Shown here one piece after another: positions 33,204 to 41,707 of a stretch of 64,000 nucleotides of DNA. A program made the position numbers and the translations under genes. Under the pieces are notes generated by a model, which worked only from the letters and a program-made list of their open reading frames with translations, had not been told where the DNA came from and searched no databases. The stretch is from CAYXSX01 sp964493095 (GTDB lineage: Bacteria > Pseudomonadota > Alphaproteobacteria > Micavibrionales > Micavibrionaceae), in contig CAZBNG010000002.1 in NCBI GenBank assembly GCA_964493095.1, forward strand, positions 13,702 to 77,701, in the 5' to 3' direction. Positions within the stretch are counted from its first letter, which is position 1. The number at the start of each line of letters is the position of its first letter.

Positions 33204-34514
33204 ATGACCACAACCAAGAAAATATCGGAGTTGCCTTCCGCGGTAACTCCATTGCAAGGGGATGAAGTCGTCCCCGTTGTTCAAGATGGTGCAACGCGCC
33301 GCGCCACCATTGACGAAGTACGGGAGGGCCTCGCGGCAGACGACCATAATCATACTTTAGAAGATATTGCCGATGCGGGAAGCGCGGCGGGTGCAGAAAT
33401 TGCCGACTTTGCCACCGCAGCGCAAGGGGCAAAAGCTGATTCCGCTTTGCAGGCCGAAGACATAGGAAGCGCGGCTTATAATGAAACTGAGGATTTTGCG
33501 ACAGCCGCGCAAGGGGCTAACGCGGACAGCGCTATACAGCCGGAGGATTTGGAGGACGTTGCGACAAGCGGTGATTATGATGATTTAATAAACGCTCCAC
33601 AGCCGGGCCTTATTAATGCCGTTATAAACGGAGGCTGTATGGTTTCTCACCGCGGCGAGCTTTCTTTAAGCGACAGCTGGCAATATGGCCCTGTGGATTT
33701 GCTGGCCGTAACTGCGGAGGGGACAGTTTCCGCAGGCACAATCAAACAATTTACCGGCGCTTACAGCCTTACAGAAACCGGCGCAGCCTGTATGGTTGAA
33801 AATGCGACCTTGACCGGTTCAGGAAAAATCAATTTCCGCCATCGTATAGAATCTAAAAATGCACGGCCCTTTGCAAACAAAGCAGCACATTTCTCGGCCC
33901 GCACATATCACGATAGCGGTGCTACGCTGGATTATACGATTACAATCAACAAGGCGGATTCCGAGGATGATTTTGCCACGGTAACGGAAATAGATAGCGA
34001 CACTGTTTCAGTAAATAATGATACGAATGACGGTATTGCATTCTCTGTTGCGGATATGGGCGATTGTCGGAACGGTATTGAAATTATTGTTTCAATTGAT
34101 TGCGGCGCTATTACCACAAAAGATTTCTTTTTAGGCCAGCTGCAATTCTCCATAGGCGCTAACCAGCGGCCCTTTGAAATGCGCCCGGCAAGTTTAGAGG
34201 AAAAGCTTGTCCATCGTTTCTTAAGGCCAATTGGAGGCATTCTTGGCGTGGCCAATTCCGGCTCGAACATGCAGGCCGTATTCTCCCATCCCGGCATGCG
34301 CGCTGCGCCAAGCTATGAAGTAAATGCGCCTATCGCCATGACGGATGGTTACACCGCAGATTTCACACAATCAGAGGCCAGCATTACAAACGTCCATGAA
34401 AATAACGCTCATCATGGCCGCGTGGATATTGCCTATTTCTCCGGCCTTACTTCCGGACGCTTTCATATTCAACGCGGCACAGGCGGCTTAATTTTGGCCA
34501 GTGCGGAGCTTTAA
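33204..34514 (+). CDS. Tail fibre/appendage protein with short repeats
   Basis: 436 residues behind AAAGGAGCC. The N-terminus (KKISELPSAVTPLQGDEVVP, VVQDGATRRATIDEVREGL) is a module commonly found at the start of tail fibre proteins. Two copies of a DFATAAQGAxADSAxQxEDx repeat follow (about 68-115). The C-terminal half is a beta-rich receptor-binding-like region. It probably attaches to the tail tip. Confidence 0.75.
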   Translation: MTTTKKISELPSAVTPLQGDEVVPVVQDGATRRATIDEVREGLAADDHNHTLEDIADAGSAAGAEIADFATAAQGAKADSALQAEDIGSAAYNETEDFATAAQGANADSAIQPEDLEDVATSGDYDDLINAPQPGLINAVINGGCMVSHRGELSLSDSWQYGPVDLLAVTAEGTVSAGTIKQFTGAYSLTETGAACMVENATLTGSGKINFRHRIESKNARPFANKAAHFSARTYHDSGATLDYTITINKADSEDDFATVTEIDSDTVSVNNDTNDGIAFSVADMGDCRNGIEIIVSIDCGAITTKDFFLGQLQFSIGANQRPFEMRPASLEEKLVHRFLRPIGGILGVANSGSNMQAVFSHPGMRAAPSYEVNAPIAMTDGYTADFTQSEASITNVHENNAHHGRVDIAYFSGLTSGRFHIQRGTGGLILASAEL

Positions 34515-34517
34515 AAC

Positions 34518-36146
34518 ATGCCTCAAATTGATGAAATATTGGTGCCAGGGCAAAGCGTGAATAAGCAGCACTTGCGGCAGTATCTTGCCGCACGAGAGTT
34601 TCCGCGCCCAGAGGATTACGGCGCAAAAAGAAACGGTATTGATGATGACGCGCCCGCCATTAACCAATGCTTACAGGAAAACAAACTGGCTATTTTATCG
34701 CCCGGAACATACCGTATTGCCGAGCCTATCGTCCTGAATTACGGCATGAGTATATTGGGCTATGGCGATATGAGTATTATACAGGCGCAAGAGGAAGCCT
34801 TAAACGAAAACGAGCTTCCGCCTTATTCTGCGGATTTTAACGCTATCGAAATTGTTGAGGGTTATTGTCTTGTCCAAGATTTAAAAATCATTGGCGGGGC
34901 CTCAGCACTTTTCCTTGCGGGAAAAGTCGGCCCTTGCGTTAAAAATGTTATTGAGAATGTAACCATTTGGGACGCACAAATCGGCGTAACCTTGGATGGA
35001 TGGAATGATACTCAAAAGCCTTGCTATTGGAATAATATAAGCCGTGTTCTTGTCGCCCGCCCCGGCATTAACGGGGTTTTGCTTACAACCACGCCGGATG
35101 ATTGGGAAGACCCGGAAACGTTCGGGGATTCACCAAATGCAAATAAGTTTTACGATGTGCGCGTTTATTCACTTTCCTCGCCTCTTTCCGGTTCCGGGTT
35201 CTTTATCTCAACCGGGCAATATAATAATTCCTTTATTGATTGTGAGGCTAACGTCCACACAGATGCAGAGGCGTGTTTCCGGCTCGGTTTTCTTGCGCGG
35301 CATAATGTTATTACCAATTTTTACGCAGAATGCTTAGGGCTTGCGCCGGGTATTCGGATAGATAACGGTTCTATTGATAATACAATTATCCGCCTTTTCT
35401 CAGCGACCGGCGGCGCAGCTATTTGGGACCCCACCTTGCAGGGCGAATATCAAGCCTTTGACGCGGGCTATCCCAAAAAGAATTTTATCAAGGATGCATA
35501 TATAACCGATGTGCATATAGACGGCATGACGCGCGGGACAACTTATATTGATCCGCCTGAGGATCATGTCGGCGACATTTCAATTGATTTGGAGCATACC
35601 TTTTATCTTTTAAGCTCCTTCAACAAATCTTATGACCTGATTTTGCCGAATGCCGGAAACGCAACCGGGCGGTGGGTTACGCTCAAAAAAAGCGATTTAA
35701 GGGATAACCCAATTTACGTGAAAGAAGATAGCGGCAACGGGCCGGATAACCGGACGCTTACGCTCTTACAGCAATACGACACGGTTACGCTCGTTTCTAA
35801 TGGTGCGACTTGGTGGATTTGCCAAGACAACCGTATGCCCCGGCCTAGCCGCTATATTGATAATGCCGCCGCACCTTCCGGTACGTTTCAGGCAGATATG
35901 CTTAACCGGGTTTATTTGGTTTCAGCTTTTTCAGGGCAAATCATTTTTGAAATTCCTACCCCCGCGCAAGCGGCAGGCCGAATGTGTACGATCAAGAAAA
36001 TTGATCCTTCCGGTAATCATGTGAAAGTCCAAATGGCGGGCGGCTCCGGTGGGCCGGACGCTCAAATCTGGTCATTAACAAGCCATTTTGCCGCCATAAC
36101 GATTTATTCGGACGGCGGCCAGTGGATTGTCATTTCAACATATTAA
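34518..36146 (+). CDS. Tailspike with pectate-lyase-like beta helix
   Basis: 542 residues. After a short attachment region (PGQSVNKQHLRQYLAARE) comes FPRPEDYGAKRNGIDDDAPA, the signature start of a pectate lyase 3-type beta helix, then repeated beta coils to about residue 310. The last 170 residues contain two similar segments (THVEHTFYLLSSFNKSYDL-like and LNRVYLVSAFSGQIIFEIP), suggesting duplicated C-terminal domains. Such spikes bind or cut surface polysaccharide. Catalytic residues cannot be assigned. Confidence 0.8.
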   Translation: MPQIDEILVPGQSVNKQHLRQYLAAREFPRPEDYGAKRNGIDDDAPAINQCLQENKLAILSPGTYRIAEPIVLNYGMSILGYGDMSIIQAQEEALNENELPPYSADFNAIEIVEGYCLVQDLKIIGGASALFLAGKVGPCVKNVIENVTIWDAQIGVTLDGWNDTQKPCYWNNISRVLVARPGINGVLLTTTPDDWEDPETFGDSPNANKFYDVRVYSLSSPLSGSGFFISTGQYNNSFIDCEANVHTDAEACFRLGFLARHNVITNFYAECLGLAPGIRIDNGSIDNTIIRLFSATGGAAIWDPTLQGEYQAFDAGYPKKNFIKDAYITDVHIDGMTRGTTYIDPPEDHVGDISIDLEHTFYLLSSFNKSYDLILPNAGNATGRWVTLKKSDLRDNPIYVKEDSGNGPDNRTLTLLQQYDTVTLVSNGATWWICQDNRMPRPSRYIDNAAAPSGTFQADMLNRVYLVSAFSGQIIFEIPTPAQAAGRMCTIKKIDPSGNHVKVQMAGGSGGPDAQIWSLTSHFAAITIYSDGGQWIVISTY

Positions 36147-36167
36147 CCAAACAGAAAAGGAAAAAGT

Positions 36168-36446
36168 ATGACACCAGCAGAATGGGGGCTGCTGTTCGGC
36201 ATTATTGCCCACAGCGTGGCCGTGATTATGGCGCTTGTAAAGCTTGTGGTTTGGGTTACGTCCCATGTTACGGCCAGCGAGCAGAAAATTCAAATACTTG
36301 AACAGCAAGTCAATAATGATGTAACGGGTCGCCGGGTGGTAGGAGAAATGAAAGAAGACCTCGCCACGATCAAAGCGCAAATTAAAGATATGCGGGAAGA
36401 TATGCACCACCTCCGCAAAAAAGTGGATGAAAACGGGGGGCAATAA
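36168..36446 (+). CDS. Small membrane protein with coiled coil (DUF2730-like)
   Basis: 92 residues: a hydrophobic N-terminal membrane segment (about 6-32) and a long charged helix (38-90) with heptad-like spacing. Its stop overlaps the next start by 1 nt. It opens the lysis region and could be an accessory holin or antiholin-like protein. This is inferred from topology only. Confidence 0.6.
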   Translation: MTPAEWGLLFGIIAHSVAVIMALVKLVVWVTSHVTASEQKIQILEQQVNNDVTGRRVVGEMKEDLATIKAQIKDMREDMHHLRKKVDENGGQ

Positions 36447-36931
36447 TGGACATTCGACAGCTTCGTGATTATGTGGTGCGGCCCGCTTTGGAACGCATTA
36501 ACGCTTGGACACCAAACGCCGAACAGTTGGTTATAGGCACCGCCCTGGCAGAAAGCAGGGCGTTTTTCATTCATCAAGTCGGGCGCGGCCCTGCGCGCGG
36601 ATTCTTCCAAATGGAGCCGGTTACGCATGACGATATTTGGGAAAGATATTTAAGCCGCAGGCCCGCGCTTCTGAATGAGCTAAAGGGCCTCATAATGCGG
36701 GATATGGATTTGCATGACCAACTGCATGGCAATCTGTTTTATGCGGCGGCCATGTGCCGCATTTTTTATCTTCGCTTTAAAGAGCCGTTGCCGGAAATGA
36801 ACGACTGGCCCGGCATGGCCGCTTATTGGAAGAAATATTACAACACGCCGGCAGGTGCCGGCACTGTCGAGGGTTTTATACAAAAGGCTCGGCCCGCCTT
36901 TGATCTTTATGTAGGAGGAATTAATGATTAA
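36446..36931 (+). CDS. Endolysin-like protein (lysozyme/transglycosylase type)
   Basis: 161 residues. The segment TALAESRAFFIHQVGRGPAR, GFFQMEPVTHDDIW resembles the catalytic region of phage lytic transglycosylase-type lysins, with Glu37 (in ALAESRAF) as the likely acid and GFFQMEP as the family block. No signal peptide. It overlaps the holin gene by 8 nt. It would degrade peptidoglycan once the holin opens the membrane. Confidence 0.75.
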   Translation: MDIRQLRDYVVRPALERINAWTPNAEQLVIGTALAESRAFFIHQVGRGPARGFFQMEPVTHDDIWERYLSRRPALLNELKGLIMRDMDLHDQLHGNLFYAAAMCRIFYLRFKEPLPEMNDWPGMAAYWKKYYNTPAGAGTVEGFIQKARPAFDLYVGGIND

Positions 36932-37154
36932 ACCTGACAATACCGATCCCATAAGAGTTAGGCGTTTTCTTGCCTTTTGGGTTTCTGTCTATGCCTTTTT
37001 GATACTCCCAAACTTGCTGGTGGCCTATCAAATTTTAGCCGGGGCCGACATTGGTTTGCTTCAATCCATCCTAACCTATATCGGCATTTTAGCCTCAGGC
37101 CCTATTGGAGCTTATCTCTATGCGGCCCACAAAAACGGGAATAAGGAAAAATGA
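36924..37154 (+). CDS. Holin-like membrane protein
   Basis: 76 residues with two hydrophobic segments (about 13-35 and 39-68) and a charged, lysine-rich C-terminus. Size and topology fit a class II holin. It lies between lysin and spanin genes, with a 4-nt overlap to Rz. Confidence 0.75.
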   Translation: MIKPDNTDPIRVRRFLAFWVSVYAFLILPNLLVAYQILAGADIGLLQSILTYIGILASGPIGAYLYAAHKNGNKEK

Positions 37155-37516
37155 TTAGTTTTATTTTGAAAAACTGGAAATGGTTAAGCGCCGTTTTCAC
37201 GGCCCTTATTCTCGTAGGTTATATAGCTTGGCAGGATCACGAAATTACGAACCTAGAAAGAAAATTGCTGGCTTCACAAGCCAGCGCCGCCTCATACGAA
37301 AAGAGCCTTGCCGAATTGCAAACGGACACCAAAGCAAAAATTGAAGCTTTGGAAAACGAAAATAACCAAAGCGTCACACGCGCCAAGGAGCTTGAACGCT
37401 TGCTTGGTACTATAGAAGGAGCAGACGATGAAAAAGACGGCCCTTGCGCTCCTGTACTGTGCGATACAATTAAGCGCCTGTACGGGAAACCCGCAGACAC
37501 AAGTAAAAGTGATTAA
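37151..37516 (+). CDS. Inner-membrane spanin (Rz-like)
   Basis: 121 residues: one N-terminal membrane segment (about 8-26) followed by a long periplasmic coiled coil (HEITNLERKLLASQASAASY onward) and a short tail. The outer spanin gene starts inside it in the +1 frame. Together they fuse inner and outer membranes in the last step of lysis. Confidence 0.82.
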   Translation: MISFILKNWKWLSAVFTALILVGYIAWQDHEITNLERKLLASQASAASYEKSLAELQTDTKAKIEALENENNQSVTRAKELERLLGTIEGADDEKDGPCAPVLCDTIKRLYGKPADTSKSD

Positions 37517-37697
37517 ACCGGAGATCCCGCCAAGCCTGCGGCAATGTCAAACCTCTCCGGCCTATCCCGGCGATGAAGTCACACAAAAGGATATTGCCGC
37601 ATGGGGAGCAAAACTCTGGTACGCGCACCAAGATTGCCGATCAAAGCTCGAAAATATTAATAAAGCTCTTGGTTATACCACCACGAAGGATAATTAA
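37428..37697 (+). CDS. Outer-membrane spanin lipoprotein (Rz1-like)
   Basis: 89 residues. The lipoprotein signal is MKKTALALLYCAIQLSAC, with a lipobox LSAC at Cys18, followed by a proline-containing mature part (IKPEIPPSLRQC). It overlaps the Rz gene by 89 nt in the +1 frame, the standard embedded arrangement of Rz1 in Rz. It is longer than lambda Rz1 (60 residues). Confidence 0.82.
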   Translation: MKKTALALLYCAIQLSACTGNPQTQVKVIKPEIPPSLRQCQTSPAYPGDEVTQKDIAAWGAKLWYAHQDCRSKLENINKALGYTTTKDN

Positions 37698-37698
37698 A

Positions 37699-38460
37699 AT
37701 GTTAGTCAATACCGGCAATATGTTTGCTTACGGGCGGCGAGAACGTGACCCGATTCTTTCCATTGGAAATCTTTATCACTACAGCGACCCGGCACTTTCA
37801 AAAAAAGTTTTTCATTCGGAAAATTATTTGGAAGAAATTCATCCCATTAAAGGAACATATATTCTTGAACAGCCTGCACCAGAATCTGCCATGCATTTTA
37901 ACCCTGCTTTTTTTAACGGATTAGGCGGGTATGGCTTTGAAGATGTGGCGCGCTGGATGATGTACGATGCAGACCCCACACCGTTTCAGGTTGAAAGGAC
38001 AATCGGTATGGTGATTGATATGCCTGGCCCATTTGAAAACAATCAAATTTTTGGGTTTTCTAAATTTAATGCCTTTAACACCCATTGGCGTTTATCGACC
38101 AGCGGTGCATCAGGTGGCCGAATAACTTACGGGAGAGCTGAAGACCACCCGGACGGAGAATTTCCCTCCCTTGTAACAGGAGCGCTCGGCGCATCCTATA
38201 TAATCATTATTCGTCAAGTTTCCCTTACACAGCACGAATTTTATATCAACTCCCCGGACAATCCGGTCATTCTTAACCCAAACGATGGTTACTGGACTTT
38301 TGATAGGATAAGGCTAATGCTTGGGCGTATCGGTGGCACACGGTCGGAAACAGGTGTAAGAATTGGCCCTATTTTTGATGCCTTCTGCCTTATTAGCCCC
38401 GGCCACCTTCGCAAAATCATGGAATTTTGGTCTGCCCGCACCGGCATACCTCTTACTTAG
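37699..38460 (+). CDS. Hypothetical phage protein after the lysis cassette
   Basis: 253 residues from the ATG at 37699, preceded by AAGGAT; the frame is open further upstream but without a site. Not recognised. It is beta-rich with segments (MVIDMPGPFENNQIFGFSKF, TYGRAEDHPDGEFPSLVTG) reminiscent of concanavalin-like or tail appendage proteins. It converges with the lipoprotein gene and overlaps it by 8 nt. It may be a virion decoration or a surface protein of the lysogen. Confidence 0.6.
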   Translation: MLVNTGNMFAYGRRERDPILSIGNLYHYSDPALSKKVFHSENYLEEIHPIKGTYILEQPAPESAMHFNPAFFNGLGGYGFEDVARWMMYDADPTPFQVERTIGMVIDMPGPFENNQIFGFSKFNAFNTHWRLSTSGASGGRITYGRAEDHPDGEFPSLVTGALGASYIIIIRQVSLTQHEFYINSPDNPVILNPNDGYWTFDRIRLMLGRIGGTRSETGVRIGPIFDAFCLISPGHLRKIMEFWSARTGIPLT

Positions 38461-38746
38461 TTTTTAAACGTTCTAAGGCTTCTGCGGCTTTGTTATATCC
38501 CAATGCCTCAGCGCTCAGATAATCACCGAGAGCCTCGGCTTTATTGCCAAGCTTTTCGTGAGCGAGTCCGATGCCATACATATAAACGGCTTGCTCTTCC
38601 ACGGTCGCACCGCTTTCGATTTGGTGCATAAAATATTCGGGCGCTGTCGCCGGTTCTGAATAGGCGCGCTCTATAACCTTCCTTTCAAATGCTGAATAGT
38701 TTGTGCATCCGGCCAAAAGTAACAGCGTCAAAAATAACCTTGCCAT
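38453..38746 (-). CDS. Small lipoprotein with Sel1/TPR-like repeat
   Basis: 97 residues from the ATG at 38746, sharing one base with the stop of the upstream regulator gene. The signal peptide MARLFLTLLLLAGCTN has a lipobox with Cys14. The mature part has a TPR/Sel1-like helix pair (AVYMYGIGLAHEKLGNKAEA, GDYLSAEALGYNKAAEAL). As a leftward gene behind a regulator it is likely expressed in the lysogen, perhaps as a surface or exclusion factor. The function is inferred. Confidence 0.7.
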   Translation of the reverse strand: MARLFLTLLLLAGCTNYSAFERKVIERAYSEPATAPEYFMHQIESGATVEEQAVYMYGIGLAHEKLGNKAEALGDYLSAEALGYNKAAEALERLKTK

Positions 38747-39237
38747 TACTCCCCGCCTTTCTCTTTTTCCTTTTCGATTAAATCGTCCAGAAATTTGTTT
38801 ACTTTGCGCACATTGTGATGATTGAGAAGCACGGCCTCCGTGTATTTTCGTATGAAACAAATCAACGCGCCATTTGTTGACAGGCTTTCGACCGTTAAGG
38901 CTGCATTTAATTTTTTTTGTGAATCCTCCAATACATGGAGAAAGGGCTCTTGTTCATTGTCTGAAAGGCCCGCGGTTTTTTGAATTTGGCTTTCTTCATA
39001 GCCGTAAACAAAATAATCAAAAGGCACATCCAAAGCTTTACTAACGTCATATAAAACGCCCGCCGCTACACGGTTACTGCCTTCCTCATATTTTTGTACT
39101 TGCTGAAAAGTTTTATTGATTGAATCGCCAAGCCTTTGCTGTGAAATTCCTAAAAGGCAGCGGCGTATTCTTATGCGCTTGCCCACATGAATATCAATCA
39201 GTGTGGCGCGCGGCCCTGTGTTTTTTGATTTAGCCAT
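38746..39237 (-). CDS. XRE-family transcriptional regulator
   Basis: 163 residues. The helix-turn-helix lies at about 18-75: GKRIRIRRCLLGISQQRLGD, SINKTFQQVQKYEEGSNRVA, typical of the XRE group common in Alphaproteobacteria. A helical C-terminal extension (80-163) is not recognised. It is co-transcribed with the lipoprotein gene. It is a second phage-borne regulator besides the S24 repressor. Confidence 0.85.
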   Translation of the reverse strand: MAKSKNTGPRATLIDIHVGKRIRIRRCLLGISQQRLGDSINKTFQQVQKYEEGSNRVAAGVLYDVSKALDVPFDYFVYGYEESQIQKTAGLSDNEQEPFLHVLEDSQKKLNAALTVESLSTNGALICFIRKYTEAVLLNHHNVRKVNKFLDDLIEKEKEKGGE

Positions 39238-39247
39238 ATGATCCTCC

Positions 39248-39484
39248 CTAATGCTGGCATGGTAAAAAGTCGGGAGATAGCTTTTCTAATACACAAGCCC
39301 AAAAAACAGCCCGGCTAAAGTCTGATTGTTTCCATGCCTCCGTTTCCCTTTCAAAAGCTTCATTGATGGCGCGCCCTCCGTAAACGGAAACCAAAACCCC
39401 TGCGGCTTCCTCCGGCTTTGCGGCTCCCCAAATATCACCGTATAAACGGTTTTCCAGAGTTTGTTTAAAACTGCTTAATGACAT
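39248..39484 (-). CDS. Hypothetical small protein
   Basis: 78 residues from the ATG at 39484, chosen because AAAGGAG lies 7 nt upstream. It is helical with aromatic residues and not recognised. It is 10 nt upstream of the XRE regulator gene in the same direction, so it is in the same operon. Confidence 0.55.
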   Translation of the reverse strand: MSLSSFKQTLENRLYGDIWGAAKPEEAAGVLVSVYGGRAINEAFERETEAWKQSDFSRAVFWACVLEKLSPDFLPCQH

Positions 39485-39716
39485 AACAGCTCCTTTCATG
39501 TGCTAATGCCATGAACAGAGCGTCTCTCTGGAGCCGAGAGGTTGATAACACCAACAAGCGGTGCGCGCGGTATTTCCGCAAAACGGTATTGTATTCCCGC
39601 GCCCTCTCGACATAAGAGAGCGCGCAATTTTGTGAATACTTAGCGCGGTGTAACTTGTTCGGGTTATCAAGCCCTGTCACGGTATTAATGTTTAAACTAA
39701 TCGTTGCTTTTTGCAT
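39465..39716 (-). CDS. Possible small phage protein
   Basis: 83 residues from the ATG at 39716, with GGAG 10 nt upstream, overlapping the next gene by 20 nt. The sequence MQKATISLNINTVTGLDNP followed by a basic helical stretch looks protein-like, but no family is recognised. It starts directly after the terminator of the putative structured RNA at 39732-39920. Confidence 0.4.
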   Translation of the reverse strand: MQKATISLNINTVTGLDNPNKLHRAKYSQNCALSYVERAREYNTVLRKYRAHRLLVLSTSRLQRDALFMALAHERSCYVIKQF

Positions 39717-39731
39717 AGCGTTGATACTCCA

Positions 39732-39920
39732 AATAAAAACCACCATGCCGTTTTATTGGGCATGGTGGCCGGAGGTTAGTAGACCGAACATTAGTACAGC
39801 CGCGACAGCCTTTAGGCCGGAGCCTTGGACATACGCTGCCGCCCCCCGGCCATAAGACCGAGAAGCGACAAATTACGTTTTGCCAGACGCTAATGTTCGG
39901 GCCTACTACAGCCCGGCCTT
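39732..39920 (-). ncRNA. Putative structured RNA ending in a strong terminator
   Basis: On the minus strand a GC-rich, stop-rich stretch ends in a terminator. The terminator is a 10-bp hairpin (CCACCATGCC / GGCATGGTGG, 39740-39768) followed by TTTTTATT. Its two ends can pair over about 18 bp (39890-39908 with 39777-39794; CCGAACATTAG / CTAATGTTCGG plus TAGTAG / CTACTA). The interior holds further complementary GC blocks. No convincing ORF is present. It could be a regulatory RNA, a leader of the downstream genes or a phage small RNA. No promoter could be assigned with confidence. Confidence 0.45.
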
Positions 39921-40043
39921 GCCCTTTTTTCGACAAAGCACTCTTATCTAAGCAGATTTTTAGGAAAATGTAGAGAGCTGAATTTGCCCGTATTGCAACT
40001 AAAAACATTGAAGATTCAAGAGGAAATGCTAAAAACATAAGAT

Positions 40044-40790
40044 ATGTTTACAGTTTTGTTGAAAAACGTTTTGGGGAAAATGCCAATGCCGGAGCCGGAA
40101 GTCCCGGAAAACCGGCACATACGGCTCGTGGAAGACGAACCTCAGACAGAAATTGAGGCGGAGGCTCTTGCGGATAGCATAAGCACGGCCGTCTTTATTA
40201 CATATAAAAACTCCAAAGGGGAAGAAAGCGAGCGCCGTATTAGCGTTAAGCGCGTAAGCCGGTCGGCCAAAGGAGATTTGCTTGTCCGGGCCTATTGTTT
40301 TGAACGAAAAGCCGTTCGGTGTTTTCGCGCGGATAGAATTGTAGAGGCGGTCGATTTGGCGACTGGCGAGGTTTGGGACACTCAAACGGAAATCCTTGAA
40401 TGCTTCGGCGTGGTCGAGAAGACCTTGCCGGTTGATCCCAAAGCGGCCACCCGCGAAGCCCTTACAAAGTGCCGCCACGCTATGAATGTTCTGGTGTATC
40501 TGGCACGTTGCGACGGTCATTTTCACCATGAAGAAGAAAACATTATTATTCATTATTTGATGGATGAGTGTTTTGATTGTGAATTCCATGACGAATATTT
40601 GTTAGCGCGCATAAGAAAGCTTTATCCGGATACCGATAGTTTCTTTGACTCCCTTGACTATTTGGAAGAAAAAAGCCCCGAAGCTTTGGGGAAATTGGCT
40701 CGATATGCCGCCCGCCTTGTGCAGGCCGATGGCGAAATCGCAAAAGATGAAATGGACTTTATGAACGAATTACAAGCCTATTCCACCTGA
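40044..40790 (+). CDS. WYL-like and TerB-like two-domain protein
   Basis: 248 residues. The first half (about 48-120) follows the WYL ligand-sensing pattern: AVFITYKNSKGEESERRISV, then LLVRAYCFERKAVRCFRADR. The second half (about 145-245) is TerB-like with a repeated acidic helix motif: VYLARCDGHFHHEEENIIIH and ARLVQADGEIAKDEMDFMNE. TerB-type domains occur in metal and stress response proteins. It is the only rightward gene between phage genes and the metal operon. It may be a stress sensor; there is no DNA-binding domain. Confidence 0.7.
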   Translation: MFTVLLKNVLGKMPMPEPEVPENRHIRLVEDEPQTEIEAEALADSISTAVFITYKNSKGEESERRISVKRVSRSAKGDLLVRAYCFERKAVRCFRADRIVEAVDLATGEVWDTQTEILECFGVVEKTLPVDPKAATREALTKCRHAMNVLVYLARCDGHFHHEEENIIIHYLMDECFDCEFHDEYLLARIRKLYPDTDSFFDSLDYLEEKSPEALGKLARYAARLVQADGEIAKDEMDFMNELQAYST

Positions 40791-40831
40791 ATACCGCCCT
40801 CAGGCTGTAAAGCCCGAGGACGGCGAATTGC

Positions 40832-41707
40832 TTAATTACAAACGGTATTTTCAAACTCCAATGTTGAATGCTCAATATCGAATTTATCATGCAATATTTT
40901 CTTGAGGCGGATTTTTAAATCGTCCATTTCCGCGCTTTCACTTAAAACCACATGAGCCTCTAAAGCATTGCGGTGTTCGTCCAGTTGCCAAACATGGACA
41001 TGATGAACGTTGACCACGCCTTTTTCGCCTTCCATTGCTGCAACCACTTCCTTAATGTCCATGCCCTCCGGCGTACCTTCCATGAGCAAATGAATGGTTT
41101 TAGGAATCTCCGTAAAGCCCTGCCACAAAACGTAACCGGCAATAATCAGCGTCATGGCGGCATCTGTCCAAACCCATCCGAACAGCAAAATAAGCGTTCC
41201 TGTAATAATGACCCCGACCGAGGCCAAAGCATCCGTCAAATTATGCAGGAAAACTGCTTTGATATTCATGCTTGTTTTGGATTGATTATACGTTAGCAAC
41301 GCCGTGAAAATATCAACGACCAGCGCAATTCCGGCAACGGCAATAACTGTCCAGCCCGCAATTTCCTGCGGCGTTATAAAGCGTGCGACCGCCTCATAAC
41401 AAAGATAGAGGCCAATAACGATAAGCGTAGTCAAATTGATAAGCGCCGCCACAGTTTCCGCCCGTTTATAACCAAATGTTTTAAATTGATCGGGCGGCTT
41501 GCGGCCTATGCGGATCGCCACAAGAGCAATAAGAAGCGAGGCTGCATCACTAAAGTTATGCAATGCATCGGCAACCAGCGAAAGTGAGCCGGAAATAATC
41601 CCGCCGATTACTTGCGCGACTGTTAGTAACATATTGGCCAGCACCGCCCACCAAAGGCGGCGCTCACCAATTTCAGACGGATCTCCGTGGTGGTGGTGAT
41701 TGCTCAT
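40832..41707 (-). CDS. CDF-family divalent cation exporter (CzcD/ZitB-like)
   Basis: 291 residues. The N-terminus is histidine-rich (MSNHHHHGDP). Six membrane segments follow, and the zinc-binding pairs His50/Asp54 (ALHNFSDA) and His155/Asp159 (FLHNLTDA) are in place. The C-terminal cytoplasmic domain contains the usual VVNVHHVHVWQLDEHRNALE fold. It exports Zn and related ions in exchange for protons. Its start overlaps the EF-hand gene stop by 4 nt, making it the last gene of the metal operon. Confidence 0.92.
   Translation of the reverse strand: MSNHHHHGDPSEIGERRLWWAVLANMLLTVAQVIGGIISGSLSLVADALHNFSDAASLLIALVAIRIGRKPPDQFKTFGYKRAETVAALINLTTLIVIGLYLCYEAVARFITPQEIAGWTVIAVAGIALVVDIFTALLTYNQSKTSMNIKAVFLHNLTDALASVGVIITGTLILLFGWVWTDAAMTLIIAGYVLWQGFTEIPKTIHLLMEGTPEGMDIKEVVAAMEGEKGVVNVHHVHVWQLDEHRNALEAHVVLSESAEMDDLKIRLKKILHDKFDIEHSTLEFENTVCN

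Noticed and set aside
31358..33265. A single open frame through the N run
   Set aside because: It exists only because N codons are read through; the sequence after the gap codes in another frame and stops at 33183.
33394..33545. Repeated DFATAAQGA-type segments, first considered as a tandem DNA repeat or CRISPR-like array
   Set aside because: They are coding repeats in a tail fibre protein, only two copies, with no spacer structure. No CRISPR array was found in the window.
37573..37698. Longer start for the gene at 37699
   Set aside because: The upstream in-frame part overlaps the Rz1 gene and has no ribosome binding site, while AAGGAT precedes the ATG at 37699.
39465..39746. Start at 39746 for the small minus-strand gene
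   Set aside because: That start would lie within the terminator hairpin of the putative RNA; the ATG at 39716 has a better site.
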